A stretch of DNA of 64,000 bases from Anaerolineales bacterium (GCA_015075185.1 JABTUW010000007.1:344384-408383); one strand, 5' to 3'; shown: positions 44,606 through 53,461, counted from the stretch's first letter. The notes: generated from the sequence alone by a model not told the origin. Translations and numbers: made by a program.

Positions 44606-44634
44606 TTGACAAAGGTTTGGTAATCGTTTACAAT
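44606..44634 (+). promoter_or_regulatory. Promoter and operator of the lacI-like gene
   Basis: TTGACA (44606-44611), a 17-bp spacer and TACAAT (44629-44634) form the promoter. The operator TGGTAATCGTTTACAA (44618-44633) covers spacer and -10. The layout equals that of the fru promoter, so the regulator would repress both. Confidence 0.85.
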
Positions 44635-44694
44635 ATCAATAGATTACAGTCTGTTTTTTAGCAGGAATAAATCAAGCCGGGAGTCTATTCACCT

Positions 44695-45686
44695 ATGATC
44701 AGTATCAAGGAAGTTGCCGACGCCGCCGGAGTCTCGACGGCAACGGTCTCGCGGGTGTTGGCGGACAAGCCCCATGTCCGGCCCGAAATTCGTGAACGCG
44801 TTTTGGCCGTTGTGGAAACGCTGAATTACCGCCCAATCGGGTGGCGCGCAGTTTAAGAGCGCAAAGTCACACACGATCGGTTTGATCATAGCCGATATTC
44901 AAAATCGTTCTTTACCTCGGTCAGCCGCGCCGTGGAGGATATGGCCTACGAGCACGGCCTGAGCGTCTTTTGTGCAATACCGATGAAACCGGACAAGGAA
45001 GCCATGTACCTCGACCTCATGCGGGATGAAAACGTGGCCGGGTGATCTTAGCGCCGACGGCCAAACCGCCGACTCTTTGCCGCCAGGGTCAAGCTCGATA
45101 TCCCGATAGTGGTCATTGATCGGCGGGTGCGGGGCGTGGAGGTGGACAGCGTCCTCATTGACAATGTTGAGGCGGCCTGCAAATTGTTGAGCACCTGCTT
45201 GACGATGGTCATCGGCGCATTGGGGCCTTGTTCGGCCTGGCAGCACCACCGGACGCGAACGGCGCGAGGGCTTTTGCAGGCGTTTAAGGCCCGCGGCCTT
45301 AAACCGGCGCTGGAGCTGCTCAGCTACATTGATGTTAGAGAAGAGGAGGGCTATAAAGCGACCCAACAGTTATTGGGTTTACCTGAACCGCCGGAGGCCA
45401 TTTTAGCCAGCAACGGCCTGATGGCCGTAGGCGCTTTCGCGCGATTCGGGAGAACAAGCTGTCCATTCCCGACCAGATTGCCTTTGCCAGTTTTGACCGG
45501 ACCACCTGGAGTTCTCTGGTTGAACCGGCCATTACCCTGATTGAGCAGCCCACTTACGAGATTGGCCAAACGGCCACGGAACTCCTGCTCAAACGGCTTG
45601 AAGAGCCGGCCCGCCCCACCCGCGAGGTCATTCTTAAAGGCAAGTTAATTGTCCGGCAGTCTTGCGCCAGGCACAACGGAAGCTAG
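44695..45686 (+). pseudogene. LacI-family repressor gene broken by many one-base deletions
   Basis: From ATG 44695 the frame gives a good LacI helix-turn-helix (MISIKEVADAAGVSTATVSR, then LNYRP), then breaks at 44833, where CGCCCAATCGG lacks one C for YRPNRVARSLR. Joining frames recovers a full regulator: HTIGLIIADIQN-FFTSV, VVIDRRVRGVEVDSV, AILASNGLMAVGAF, and a proper end at TAG 45686. I count about ten breaks. Each that I could restore is one missing base in a run (C, T, G or A). Either the gene is decayed or the consensus sequence here is wrong. It is divergent from the fru operon and shares its operator, so it is the likely fructose repressor. Confidence 0.85.
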
Positions 45687-45721
45687 ACCCAATACTTTTC
45701 AAATAACGCTTTCTGGACATG

Positions 45722-45783
45722 GAGGAGCGGAGCATCCTCAGATGCGGAGCAGCCCCGTTCGCATCTGAGGATGCTCACTCCTC
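45722..45783. repeat. Perfect 17-bp palindrome, GAGCATCCTCAGATGCG
   Basis: GAGCATCCTCAGATGCG (45730-45746) pairs with CGCATCTGAGGATGCTC (45760-45776) around 13 bases. It sits about 40 bp past the end of the lacI-like gene and may act as its terminator, though no T run follows. Confidence 0.7.
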
Positions 45784-45796
45784 AAACATGTCATTT

Positions 45797-45939
45797 GGTT
45801 ACCCTACACCTGTCTGAAAGTGGCAAAATATGGACAGGATTTACATGATTAACAGGATAATTTTCAGTAAAAATCTTGTAAATCCTGTTAATCCTGTCTA
45901 ATCTTTTGGACTGAATTTCTCTGGTGTTAGGGTAACGAA
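45797..45939. mobile_element. MITE-like element, copy 2
   Basis: This is a near-identical, same-direction copy of 44247-44390, with GGTTACCCTACACC at the left and GTGTTAGGGTAACG at the right. The flanks share AAACATGTCATTT (13 bp) on both sides, a likely target duplication that also forms the edge of the next repeat. Confidence 0.8.
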
Positions 45940-45940
45940 A

Positions 45941-46070
45941 CATGTCATTTTGAGCGACGATAGGAGCGAGAAATCCCTCTAAACTATTCTTGCCCGATGA
46001 CGCTATAGGGATTTCTCCCTCCGCTATGCTCCGGTCGAAATGACATGCTCAGGCCCACCGCGTAAGTTCT
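45941..46070. repeat. MITE-like inverted repeat with GAAATCCCT core, copy 2
   Basis: CATGTCATTTTGAGCGACG ... CCGGTCGAAATGACATG (45941-46047) is the 107-bp partner of 38416-38522, in opposite orientation. Its right flank (AGGCCCACCGCGTAAG) matches the left flank of copy 1, so the element is longer than the core. Confidence 0.7.
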
Positions 46071-46078
46071 GTCATTTA

Positions 46079-46194
46079 CAGGAGTTACGCGGTGGGTGGA
46101 AAAGCCCTCCCTAAATCCCTCCCAAAGGGAGGGACTTGTTAGTTCTCCCCGTGGGGAGTTAGAGGGGGCAAAGCCTTCAACTGCGTAACTCCTG
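46079..46194. mobile_element. MITE-like element with CAGGAGTTACGC ends
   Basis: Terminal inverted repeats CAGGAGTTACGC and GCGTAACTCCTG enclose 116 bp. Identical TCATTTA copies flank it (46072-46078 and 46195-46201). It carries CCCTCCCAAAGGGAGGG and GGGGAGTTAGAGGGGGCAAA, text related to the repeat inside the restriction gene at 48810-48857. The right copy of TCATTTA ends one base before the restriction gene's stop codon. Confidence 0.7.
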
Positions 46195-46202
46195 TCATTT
46201 AG

Positions 46203-49200
46203 CTATGGCTGATCGCCGGGCGGGCCAACGGGCGTGCGGGGTGGAGCGGTACGCCAGAGTAAATCTATTTCTGCGGGGGTCAGATGGTACGCTGTAGTGA
46301 CCAGGGTGGCCAAGCGCTGCTCAAGCTGTTTCATCTCTCCCTGAAGCTGGCGCAGCAAGGGAGTGTATTTTTGGTAGGTATCGCGCAGGACGCGCATATC
46401 GGCGGGGGTGAGACGGCCCGCCGAACGAGGCCGGCGGCGCTCGATTTCTTTGAGGAAATTCTCTTCGCTGAGCGAGGCAAAGGCAGTGATCTGCTGGCCC
46501 GGTTTGTCAATTCCGAATTGCAGCTTGAGCCAATCGAGGACATCTCTCACGTTTTGGCGCTGCTCTTGGGTCAGGGCAATCAACCGCTCCACGGCCGGCT
46601 CTGCCTCGGCCCGAATTGCCTCAGTTGGAGGAGCAATGGGGAGAGTTTCAGTAAAAGAGTAGATTAATCTGAGTGCTTCATCCTTCCCGTGCATTGCATT
46701 TCGCCACATATACGCCCAAATCAGCGGAGAATTGACTACAGCCAATAAGTAAAGGTCTGTCGTCGGCCATACGTATGCAGTGTTGAGAAGATAAACAGCC
46801 TTGTTGGTAAACGCAAACTGCGGTCTCCAAGCTATATCGGTGTGAATAATTTTGGGCTGCTCAAAAACCTCATAATATGCACAAGAACGCAACTCCCACC
46901 AATAGCGCCCCTGATCCTGGCGTTTGCGCAGTTCATTTTCCAGCGGTTTGAAATGTTGATACAGAGCCGGGAAAGTTTGGGCAAATACCGGCTCGGCCTG
47001 GTCGCCTGACCCTGCCCAGGGCCAGGGGTAGTTGTCGCTGGACTTGAGCAGGATCATCCACAGTCCGGCCCATTCCGGCGTCCAGCGCTTAATATCCTGT
47101 CCCCGCAAATAGGGTTGAATGACGGCGGCACAATTTGGGTCAGCTTGAATCAGGCGTTCTCTGGTTGGGGTATCAATCAAAAATACCTGATTGAGACCGG
47201 TTAAAATTCCCCGATATGGGGTTGCCTTCATAAATTCCGTCAAAGGGATACCAGTATGGCGAAGTTTCTCCATTAGCTCATCCACGTCGCCCCGCTCTAA
47301 ACTCCACGGTTGGGCGCTGAAGCGCTTTGCCGGCACGTGATAACTGTGCTGCCGGACATAAGTTGGTAACTCGACCTGCCCCCAGATTTCACGGGGAAAG
47401 AGGCAAATTTCGGTTTGATCTGCCGCATCGTCTGGCTGCTCTGCCTCTGGCTTGCGCAGCACAATGATACAGGGGAATGTGTCAGCATCGGCAAAAATAG
47501 GGGCGTGGCCGAAATCTACGATCTGCTCGACCATGGCCGTCCTGGCAAAGTAACCTCGCAGCGGCTCGCCGTAACCCGCCCGCAGCCACTTGTTCGTGAC
47601 GATATACGACAGTCTCCCGTTCGGTCGCAATAATTCTAAGCCTTGACGGTAGAAGTAAACGTAAATGTCGGCCACACCGTCGTAAACGGTGCTATGCGCC
47701 TGAGCCAGGTAAGGCTTAATGGCCGAAACCTGCTCCTGCCGCACGTAGGGCGGGTTGCCGATCACGGCGTCGAAGCCCGCGCCGGGCAGGAGCTGGCCGC
47801 TGCGGTCGAAAAAGACTTCGGGGAACTCCAGCTCCCAGTGGAAAAAGCGGTGCTGGCCGGCCAGGCCGCCGGCCTGGGCCAGAATCCGCCCGTAGTGGGG
47901 CAGCTCGAAGCCGCCGTGCAGGACAAAGCGGGCCAGGCCGCTCCAGACCGTTTCGTCCAGCTCGGGCAGGCCAAAGGCGCGGGCGGTCCAGACATCGGCC
48001 AACTGCCTGGCCCTGGCCGTGACCTCCTCGACCACCTGGCGGTACAACTGCTCGGCCTCCTGCACCTCGGCCAGGGTGTCGCTGGCCAGCCGCTCGATCT
48101 GGTTCATAAAGCCGGTCGCGGTGCGCATCGAGCCGGCAAAGGCGCTGTCGTCGAGCATCGAGAGCTGCCCGGCGGCGCGCGCGGCGGCTTCTTTAGACCT
48201 GGCAGGTCGGCGGGGCCGGGCGGGTTTACCCGCTCCACCCTCTAACGGCAAATCGGCTACCCGGCTGCCGATGAGGCTGTTGCCGCAGCGCAGGTGGTGA
48301 TCCAGAAAGCTGAGCGGCTTGCCCCTGGCGACGGTGGCCAGCCACAGGCTCAGCTTGGCCAGCTCCACCGCCAGCGGGTTGACATCCACGCCGTAGATAC
48401 AGTTCTGGGCCACCCGCCGCCGCCAGTAGGCCAGGTCGCTTTCGCCGGCCGCGTCGGGGGGCGGGTGCAGGCCCAGCTCGACCATACTCCGGGCGATAAA
48501 GTCGGCCGCCTCGACCAGGAAATGGCCCGACCCCATGCTCGGATCGAGGACATTGATCGAGAGGATGGCTTGCGCCAGGGCGGCGGGATCGGCGTCAGGC
48601 GAGACATCCGAAGAGACCTCAAAGGTTTTCGCGGAGCGTACCTTTGAGGTCTTGGCCGATAGCACCGGCCGGACCGTCTGCTCGACAATGTATTTGACGA
48701 TGGTGTCGGGAGTGTAGTAGGAACCGGTGGCCTTGCGCTCGCCTTTGTCGGTGGTCAGGTAGACTTGGCCGGGGGGGACCTCACCCCCGGTGGGAGCGGA
48801 GGCGGACAGCCCCCCCTTAATCCCCCCCAAAGGGGGGGAGTTAGAGGGGGGCAAAGCAGGGGTATAAATTTCCTTCCCTTTCTCCACCCGGACGGTCAAC
48901 GGCTGGTCGGCCACCTGGACCCGGTATTCCAGCAAGCCTTCGTAAATGCTGCCCAGGTGGCGAATTTCCAGGTCGCGATAATCCACAAAGACGCGCTGCC
49001 GGGTCTGCGGGTCAACCGTGCGGGCCAGCAGGTCAACGGCCTGGCGCAGGTGAACATCGCCGACCTGATAGGTGTCTAAAAAAGAATCGGCCCTGGCTTT
49101 GAACAGGCCGCCGTTGTACGCGGGTACGTCCAGGTCGGGGTTGCCGCTGTCAATGACCTGCCACAGTTGGCGCAACTGCTGCCAGAAGGTCGTCATCGAA

Positions 49201-49349
49201 GGGGCGGCGGGCTGGCCGTGGTCCAGCTCGCGGGCCAGCCGCTTTTTCATGGCGTCGAGGCTGTAGCTGCGGCTGTAGAGAGCATTGTCGGGCACGGGCA
49301 GCAGGCCCCGGCTCTCGGCGTAGAGGATAAAGAGCAGGCGGTAGAGCAC
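46203..49349 (-). CDS. Type IIG-like restriction-modification enzyme, methyltransferase and specificity part
   Basis: This 1048-residue open frame is the C-terminal part of a larger enzyme. Adenine methyltransferase motifs are DPSMGSGHFLVEAADF (motif I, about 270) and VIGNPPYVRQE (motif IV, about 515). KATGSYYTPDTIVKYIVEQT at about 210 is typical of Eco57I-like N6-adenine methylases. The region past about 650 is the likely target-recognition part (RPNGRLSYIVTNKWLRAGYG, later GLNQVFLID). A low-complexity insert at about 165-190 is encoded by a dispersed repeat. The same frame is open upstream of 49349, and joins the nuclease part after one missing base near 49470. Confidence 0.88.
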   Translation of the reverse strand: MLYRLLFILYAESRGLLPVPDNALYSRSYSLDAMKKRLARELDHGQPAAPSMTTFWQQLRQLWQVIDSGNPDLDVPAYNGGLFKARADSFLDTYQVGDVHLRQAVDLLARTVDPQTRQRVFVDYRDLEIRHLGSIYEGLLEYRVQVADQPLTVRVEKGKEIYTPALPPSNSPPLGGIKGGLSASAPTGGEVPPGQVYLTTDKGERKATGSYYTPDTIVKYIVEQTVRPVLSAKTSKVRSAKTFEVSSDVSPDADPAALAQAILSINVLDPSMGSGHFLVEAADFIARSMVELGLHPPPDAAGESDLAYWRRRVAQNCIYGVDVNPLAVELAKLSLWLATVARGKPLSFLDHHLRCGNSLIGSRVADLPLEGGAGKPARPRRPARSKEAAARAAGQLSMLDDSAFAGSMRTATGFMNQIERLASDTLAEVQEAEQLYRQVVEEVTARARQLADVWTARAFGLPELDETVWSGLARFVLHGGFELPHYGRILAQAGGLAGQHRFFHWELEFPEVFFDRSGQLLPGAGFDAVIGNPPYVRQEQVSAIKPYLAQAHSTVYDGVADIYVYFYRQGLELLRPNGRLSYIVTNKWLRAGYGEPLRGYFARTAMVEQIVDFGHAPIFADADTFPCIIVLRKPEAEQPDDAADQTEICLFPREIWGQVELPTYVRQHSYHVPAKRFSAQPWSLERGDVDELMEKLRHTGIPLTEFMKATPYRGILTGLNQVFLIDTPTRERLIQADPNCAAVIQPYLRGQDIKRWTPEWAGLWMILLKSSDNYPWPWAGSGDQAEPVFAQTFPALYQHFKPLENELRKRQDQGRYWWELRSCAYYEVFEQPKIIHTDIAWRPQFAFTNKAVYLLNTAYVWPTTDLYLLAVVNSPLIWAYMWRNAMHGKDEALRLIYSFTETLPIAPPTEAIRAEAEPAVERLIALTQEQRQNVRDVLDWLKLQFGIDKPGQQITAFASLSEENFLKEIERRRPRSAGRLTPADMRVLRDTYQKYTPLLRQLQGEMKQLEQRLATLVTTAYHLTPAEIDLLWRTAPPRTPVGPPGDQP
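48810..48857. repeat. In-frame dispersed repeat within the restriction gene
   Basis: CCCCCCAAAGGGGGGGAG and GTTAGAGGGGGGCAAAGC form the core. The insert encodes a Pro/Ser/Gly-rich stretch containing PSNSPPLGGIKGGL. Related text lies in the MITE-like element 46079-46194. Confidence 0.7.
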
Positions 49350-49396
49350 AATCAGGCTGTGGTCGTAGATGGCTTTGAGGGTGGCCGGGTCAGGGG

Positions 49397-50197
49397 TCAG
49401 CTTGTTGGCCGGGAAATCCAGAAAGCCCTGGGCCAGGTGGCGCAGCGCCTCGTAGACCTGATGCCGCGGGCATAAGCCCGGCTCTGCTCCAGGGCCTGGG
49501 TCAGCCAGGCCGGGACGCCGGGCCGGTCAATGAAGGCTTCACGCCGGAAGAAAAGGTAAAAGTATTTGAAGGTTTCGGGGTCGCCCTGGTCGAGCAGGGC
49601 CGGCAGGTCCACCTCGTAATAAACATCCAGCTTCTCGGCGGTAGCGCGGTGGACCAGCCGCCAGTGGCGGCCGTTGGTCAGGATGCCCCAGGGCAGGCCG
49701 CTGTGCTGGACATAGATGTAAATTTGCAGGCTGGGGTTCTCGCTGAGGACCTGGCCTTTTTTGGGCGTGAGCGGCGCCACGGCCTGATCAAGCGGGCGGT
49801 CCCAGGCTTTCGCGTCGGCCACGGCCAGGGCGGTGGCGGCCAGTTCCTCGCCGTCGAACGCGCCGCTTTTGGCCTTGGCGGCCTGGCGGCTGGCCTCATC
49901 CGGGTACAGGAGATAGTCGGGCTTGCGGGTGCCAAAGGGGGTTTTGAGCGGCGCTTGCACGTTAAAGACGTGGCCCAGGGTCTTGAGAACGGGCCGGATC
50001 CATTCGTCTTCGGTCTGGGCTTCGTTGTCGTGGTGGGGGGTAAAGGCGGTCCAGCGCCGGCGAAGTTCGGTCAAAACCGCTCCAACGTCGGCGGCGCGCC
50101 ACTCCGGCAGATCGCTCACCCGGTGGTCCAGGTAATAATCGGCAAAGAGGTAATGATTGTGATGGGTTTGGAGAAAGCGCTGCTGCGGGCTTGGCAA
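49397..50197 (-). CDS. Type IIG-like restriction enzyme, N-terminal nuclease part
   Basis: About 266 residues, starting at TTG 50197 (AAGGAGG six bases before it). It has a PD-(D/E)xK nuclease pattern: KPDYLLYPDEA followed by ALAVADAKAW (Asp ... Asp-x-Lys), about 90-140, typical of the HsdR-N-like end of type IIG enzymes. The helix QALEQSRAYARG reaches about 49475, where the frame should change to QVYEALRHLAQGFLDF, which is open in the frame of the methyltransferase part. One extra C (GGC to GGCC) would join them into one chain of about 1330 residues. Without that base the last 20 residues (RSTRRCATWPR...) are junk. Confidence 0.8.
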   Translation of the reverse strand: MPSPQQRFLQTHHNHYLFADYYLDHRVSDLPEWRAADVGAVLTELRRRWTAFTPHHDNEAQTEDEWIRPVLKTLGHVFNVQAPLKTPFGTRKPDYLLYPDEASRQAAKAKSGAFDGEELAATALAVADAKAWDRPLDQAVAPLTPKKGQVLSENPSLQIYIYVQHSGLPWGILTNGRHWRLVHRATAEKLDVYYEVDLPALLDQGDPETFKYFYLFFRREAFIDRPGVPAWLTQALEQSRAYARGIRSTRRCATWPRAFWISRPTS

Positions 50198-50301
50198 GGC
50201 CGACCTCCTTAGGTTCAAGTATAACCATGAAGTCACCTTACGTCAACCAGATGAAATGCTCTCTTAGAAACAAAGGTAGTAACCTGAGTTCGGGTTTCCC
50301 A

Positions 50302-50412
50302 AATCGCACCCTTCGATACGCCTTTCGCTTCGCTTAAGGCTACTCAGGGTGCGCTGATAAGCCGAAAATCACCCTGAGTAGGGCGTCAGCCCGTATCGAA
50401 GGGTGATTTTCG
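50302..50412. repeat. ACCCTTCGATACG double-stem repeat
   Basis: CGCACCCTTCGATACG and CGTATCGAAGGGTG form the outer stem, and CTACTCAGGGTG and CACCCTGAGTAG the inner. The 549-bp gap 50198-50746 holds only this repeat and a hairpin; I see no gene I trust in it. Confidence 0.7.
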
Positions 50413-50460
50413 AGCTAATTTCGGACTGAGGTTAGTAGCTAAATTGTAAGTGACGGTTTA

Positions 50461-50488
50461 GGAGTCCAAAGCGGAGCTTTGGGACTCC
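50461..50488. repeat. Palindrome GGAGTCCAAAGC / GCTTTGGGACTCC
   Basis: A 12-bp stem with one extra base and a three-base loop. It may be a transcription stop, but no T run follows. Confidence 0.55.
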
Positions 50489-50746
50489 ATGACTTACTTC
50501 GCAACCACGCCCGAAACAAAAAAGACGTTGATCAACAGTGTGATCCAACGTCTTGATGGGGGAGGTGGGGGAGATAATCCACCTGACCTCTGGGTGGGGC
50601 GTCACAAAAATGCCTCGGGAGAGCTTTTAGCACAATTGTCACGCCCCAAGAATGAGAAACTAAAGGTCGGCCTGCGCCTAAAGTAAGGCTGTTTCGATAG
50701 ATACATTGAATTACCGGGCGGTCCTAAATGCTAGAGTTATTTACCT

Positions 50747-52342
50747 TCATTCCGAAGGGATGTCGGCTACAAGCACCTCGATGGTCAGGATTATGGCCGC
50801 AATGGAGGCGGCATTTTCCAGGGCGCTGCGCGTGACCTTGACCGGGTCAATAATGCCGGCGACCACCATATCTTGATACTGCCCTGACATCACATTGTAA
50901 CCAATCCGGTCATTCTTTTGAGCCTGCTGCCGGCAACGCACATTGGCGACGATGACCGCCCCTTCCAGACCCGCATTGCTCGCAATGCGGCGCAGCGGCT
51001 CTTCCAACGCCCGGCGCACGATGTTCAATGCTGTGGCTTCGTCGGGGTCCAGGATAGTTAGCCCATCCAGGGCGCAAATAGAATTCAGCAAGGCGACGCC
51101 ACCGCCAGGGACGATACCCGCCTCAACCGCGGCCTGGGTGGCGTTCAGGGCATCTTGAATCCGCTGTTTCTTCTCCTTGAGTTCGACCCCGCTCGCTGCT
51201 CCCACCTTAATGATGGCGATGCTGCCGGTCAGCTTGGCCAACCGCTCTTGGAGCTTCTTTTGGTCGGAGTCACCGGTTACATATTCAAGCTCGGTCTTAA
51301 GCTGGCAGATTCGCCTTTTAAGGGCGGCTTCGCTTCCGTGCCCACCCAGGAGGATGGTCTCATCTTTAGTGACCACTACCTTATCGCAGGAGCCTAAATC
51401 GGCCAGGCTGGCTGACTCGAGCCTGCGTCCCATGTCCTCACTCACGACGGCGCCGCCGGTGAAGCTGGCTATATCCTGAAGCATGGCTTGGCGCTGCTCG
51501 CCAAAGCCGGGGGCTTTTACAGCCACCAGGTTCAAGGTTCCTTGCAGTTTATTGAGCACCAGGGTCGTCAGGGCTTCCCCTGCTATATCGTCCACAATTA
51601 CCACCAGGTTAGGGTTGCTGAGCCGGGCGAGCTTTTCCAGAAGGGGGACCAGATCGGCGGCGGCCTTAATCTTCCGGTCATAGAGCAGGATGTACGGCTC
51701 CTCAAGCACGGTGGACAGGGTCTCGGCATGGGTGATAAAGAAGGGCGAGAGATACCCCCGGTCGAACTGCATGCCCTCCACATATTCGGTTTCAATGCCC
51801 AGGCCATGACCGTCCTCGACGGTCACCACCCCATCTTGGCCCACTTTATCCAGCACTTCGGCGATCAGCTCCCCAATTTCTTGATCCCGTGCGGCGATGG
51901 CGGCCACATGGGCCATCTCGGCTCGGGTGCAAATCGGAATTGCCTGCTCCTTGAGGGCAGTGGATACGAGCGCCGTCGCCTTTTCCAACCCTCGTTTGAG
52001 GAGCATGGGATTGGCCCCGGCCGCCATATTCTTCAATCCCTCGCTGACCAGGGCGTGAGCCAGGACCGTTGCCGTCGTAGCGCCATCGCCGGCGATCTCG
52101 TTGGTCTTGGTCGCGGCTTCCTTGAGCAGTTGCGCGCCCATATTCTCATAAGGATCTGCCCACTCCATCTCCCTGGCTACCGTCATCCCAGCGTGGGTGA
52201 TGAGGGGAGCGCCCCACTTTTGGTCAAGGGCTACGTTGCGCCCTTTAGGACCCAGGGTGGTCGCCACGGCCTGAGCCAGTTTATCAATGCCGGCCTTCAG
52301 GTGGCGGCGCGCCTCATCTCGAAAAATCAGTTGTTTGGTCAT
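50747..52342 (-). CDS. Chaperonin GroEL-like protein (Cpn60)
   Basis: This Cpn60 protein of about 531 residues has ATTLGPKGRNVALD, GDGATTATVLAHALV (ATP site), and AGIVPGGGVALLNS in the equatorial domain. It folds proteins in a double ring with GroES. The usual Gly-Met tail is missing, and no groES is next to it, so it may be a second, specialised copy. I prefer ATG 52342, as normal GroEL begins a few residues before KQLIF; a TTG 52363 overlapping the desaturase stop is also possible. It is transcribed with the desaturase gene. Symbol not given because it may be a paralogue. Confidence 0.9.
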   Translation of the reverse strand: MTKQLIFRDEARRHLKAGIDKLAQAVATTLGPKGRNVALDQKWGAPLITHAGMTVAREMEWADPYENMGAQLLKEAATKTNEIAGDGATTATVLAHALVSEGLKNMAAGANPMLLKRGLEKATALVSTALKEQAIPICTRAEMAHVAAIAARDQEIGELIAEVLDKVGQDGVVTVEDGHGLGIETEYVEGMQFDRGYLSPFFITHAETLSTVLEEPYILLYDRKIKAAADLVPLLEKLARLSNPNLVVIVDDIAGEALTTLVLNKLQGTLNLVAVKAPGFGEQRQAMLQDIASFTGGAVVSEDMGRRLESASLADLGSCDKVVVTKDETILLGGHGSEAALKRRICQLKTELEYVTGDSDQKKLQERLAKLTGSIAIIKVGAASGVELKEKKQRIQDALNATQAAVEAGIVPGGGVALLNSICALDGLTILDPDEATALNIVRRALEEPLRRIASNAGLEGAVIVANVRCRQQAQKNDRIGYNVMSGQYQDMVVAGIIDPVKVTRSALENAASIAAIILTIEVLVADIPSE

Positions 52343-52359
52343 CTTCGTTGTGATAAATT

Positions 52360-53430
52360 TCAACCACTAACCGGCTCCTCTGCCAGAGGTAGCGGTATTG
52401 ATTTAAGCTCGCGGAAACTGACCAATCGTCCTTGCTCTTCATCCCAGAGGCTGAGAAAGATGGACTTGAAACTGGACCACAAGGTCAAAACCACCACCTG
52501 TTGGAATAAAGGATTTTCTTCATGACACTTTTCCAAAAGATAGTTGGGAATGCGGGGACTGAGATGGTGGATATGGTGAAAGCCGATATTGCCGGTGAAC
52601 CATTGCAATATTTTGGGGAGTTTATAGTATGAACTTCCCCGCAAGGCCGCCAGGGTATAATCCCACTCCCCATCTTTGGCCCAATAGGTGTCCTCAAACT
52701 GGTGCTGGACAAAAAACAACCAGGCTCCTAAGGTAGCCGCCAAAAGGGTAATGGGTAATTGAACCAGTAAAAAGGCCTTAAAGCCGATGGTTAAACTCAG
52801 TCCCGTTATCGCTACGGCCAGGGCCAGGTTAGTCCACCCCACACTGGCTCTCTCTCTTTTCCAGGATTTGGAATCGGGATGGGGAAAGCGATACAAGACC
52901 AAAAAGAGCAGGGCAGGCGCCAACCCAAATAGGATCAGCGGGTGACGATAGAAGCGATATTTGAGCCGCCCCCATTTAGACTGCTGTAGATATTCTTTGA
53001 CGGTCATGGTGTAGATATCGCCGATGCCGCGATGTTCCAGGTTGCCGGCTGAGGCGTGGTGAATGGCATGACTCTTGCGCCAGTAATAGTAGGGGGTTAA
53101 GGTCAGTAAGCCGCAGACAGAGCCGAGATAATCGTTGGCTTGCCTGGATTTGAAAAAAGAGCCATGCCCGCAGTCATGTTGGATAATGAAGATGCGCACG
53201 AGCAAACCGGCGGTCGGCACAGACAGGGCCAGAGTCAGCCAGTAGCTGTAATCCAGGCTGAGAACCATGAAGTACCATAACAGAAAAAAGGGGATGAAGG
53301 TGTTGACCGCCTGCCCAATACTTTGCCGGGTATCTGAGGTTTGGTATTTGCCTATCAGGGTTGTCCACGTTGTTTTGTCGGGTTTGGTAGAACGATCAAG
53401 ATATAACTCTTTTTTCGAAAATGTCGTCAT
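52360..53430 (-). CDS. Fatty acid desaturase, membrane-bound
   Basis: This 356-residue diiron enzyme has the three His boxes HDCGHGS (85), HAIHHASAGN (121) and HHIHHLS (about 290), and four to six TM spans. It introduces a double bond into membrane lipids, usually acting on acyl chains in phospholipids. AAGGAGAACA lies before ATG 53430. It runs directly into the GroEL-like gene, suggesting a common response to cold or other stress (inference). Confidence 0.92.
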   Translation of the reverse strand: MTTFSKKELYLDRSTKPDKTTWTTLIGKYQTSDTRQSIGQAVNTFIPFFLLWYFMVLSLDYSYWLTLALSVPTAGLLVRIFIIQHDCGHGSFFKSRQANDYLGSVCGLLTLTPYYYWRKSHAIHHASAGNLEHRGIGDIYTMTVKEYLQQSKWGRLKYRFYRHPLILFGLAPALLFLVLYRFPHPDSKSWKRERASVGWTNLALAVAITGLSLTIGFKAFLLVQLPITLLAATLGAWLFFVQHQFEDTYWAKDGEWDYTLAALRGSSYYKLPKILQWFTGNIGFHHIHHLSPRIPNYLLEKCHEENPLFQQVVVLTLWSSFKSIFLSLWDEEQGRLVSFRELKSIPLPLAEEPVSG

Positions 53431-53461
53431 TGTTCTCCTTATAATAAATAATATGGATCAA

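Noticed and set aside
43944..44694. Search for a gene in the fru-lacI gap.
   Set aside because: Only promoters, operators and repeat elements are seen; no supported coding frame.
50489..50686. A 65-residue plus-strand open frame (MTYFATTPETKKTLINSVIQ).
   Set aside because: It lies in a repeat-filled gap, starts at the foot of a palindrome, has no ribosome site, and shows no family features.
51488..52525. A 345-residue open frame opposite the GroEL-like gene.
   Set aside because: It is antisense to a well-supported chaperonin, and its composition is that of a reversed GC-rich gene.
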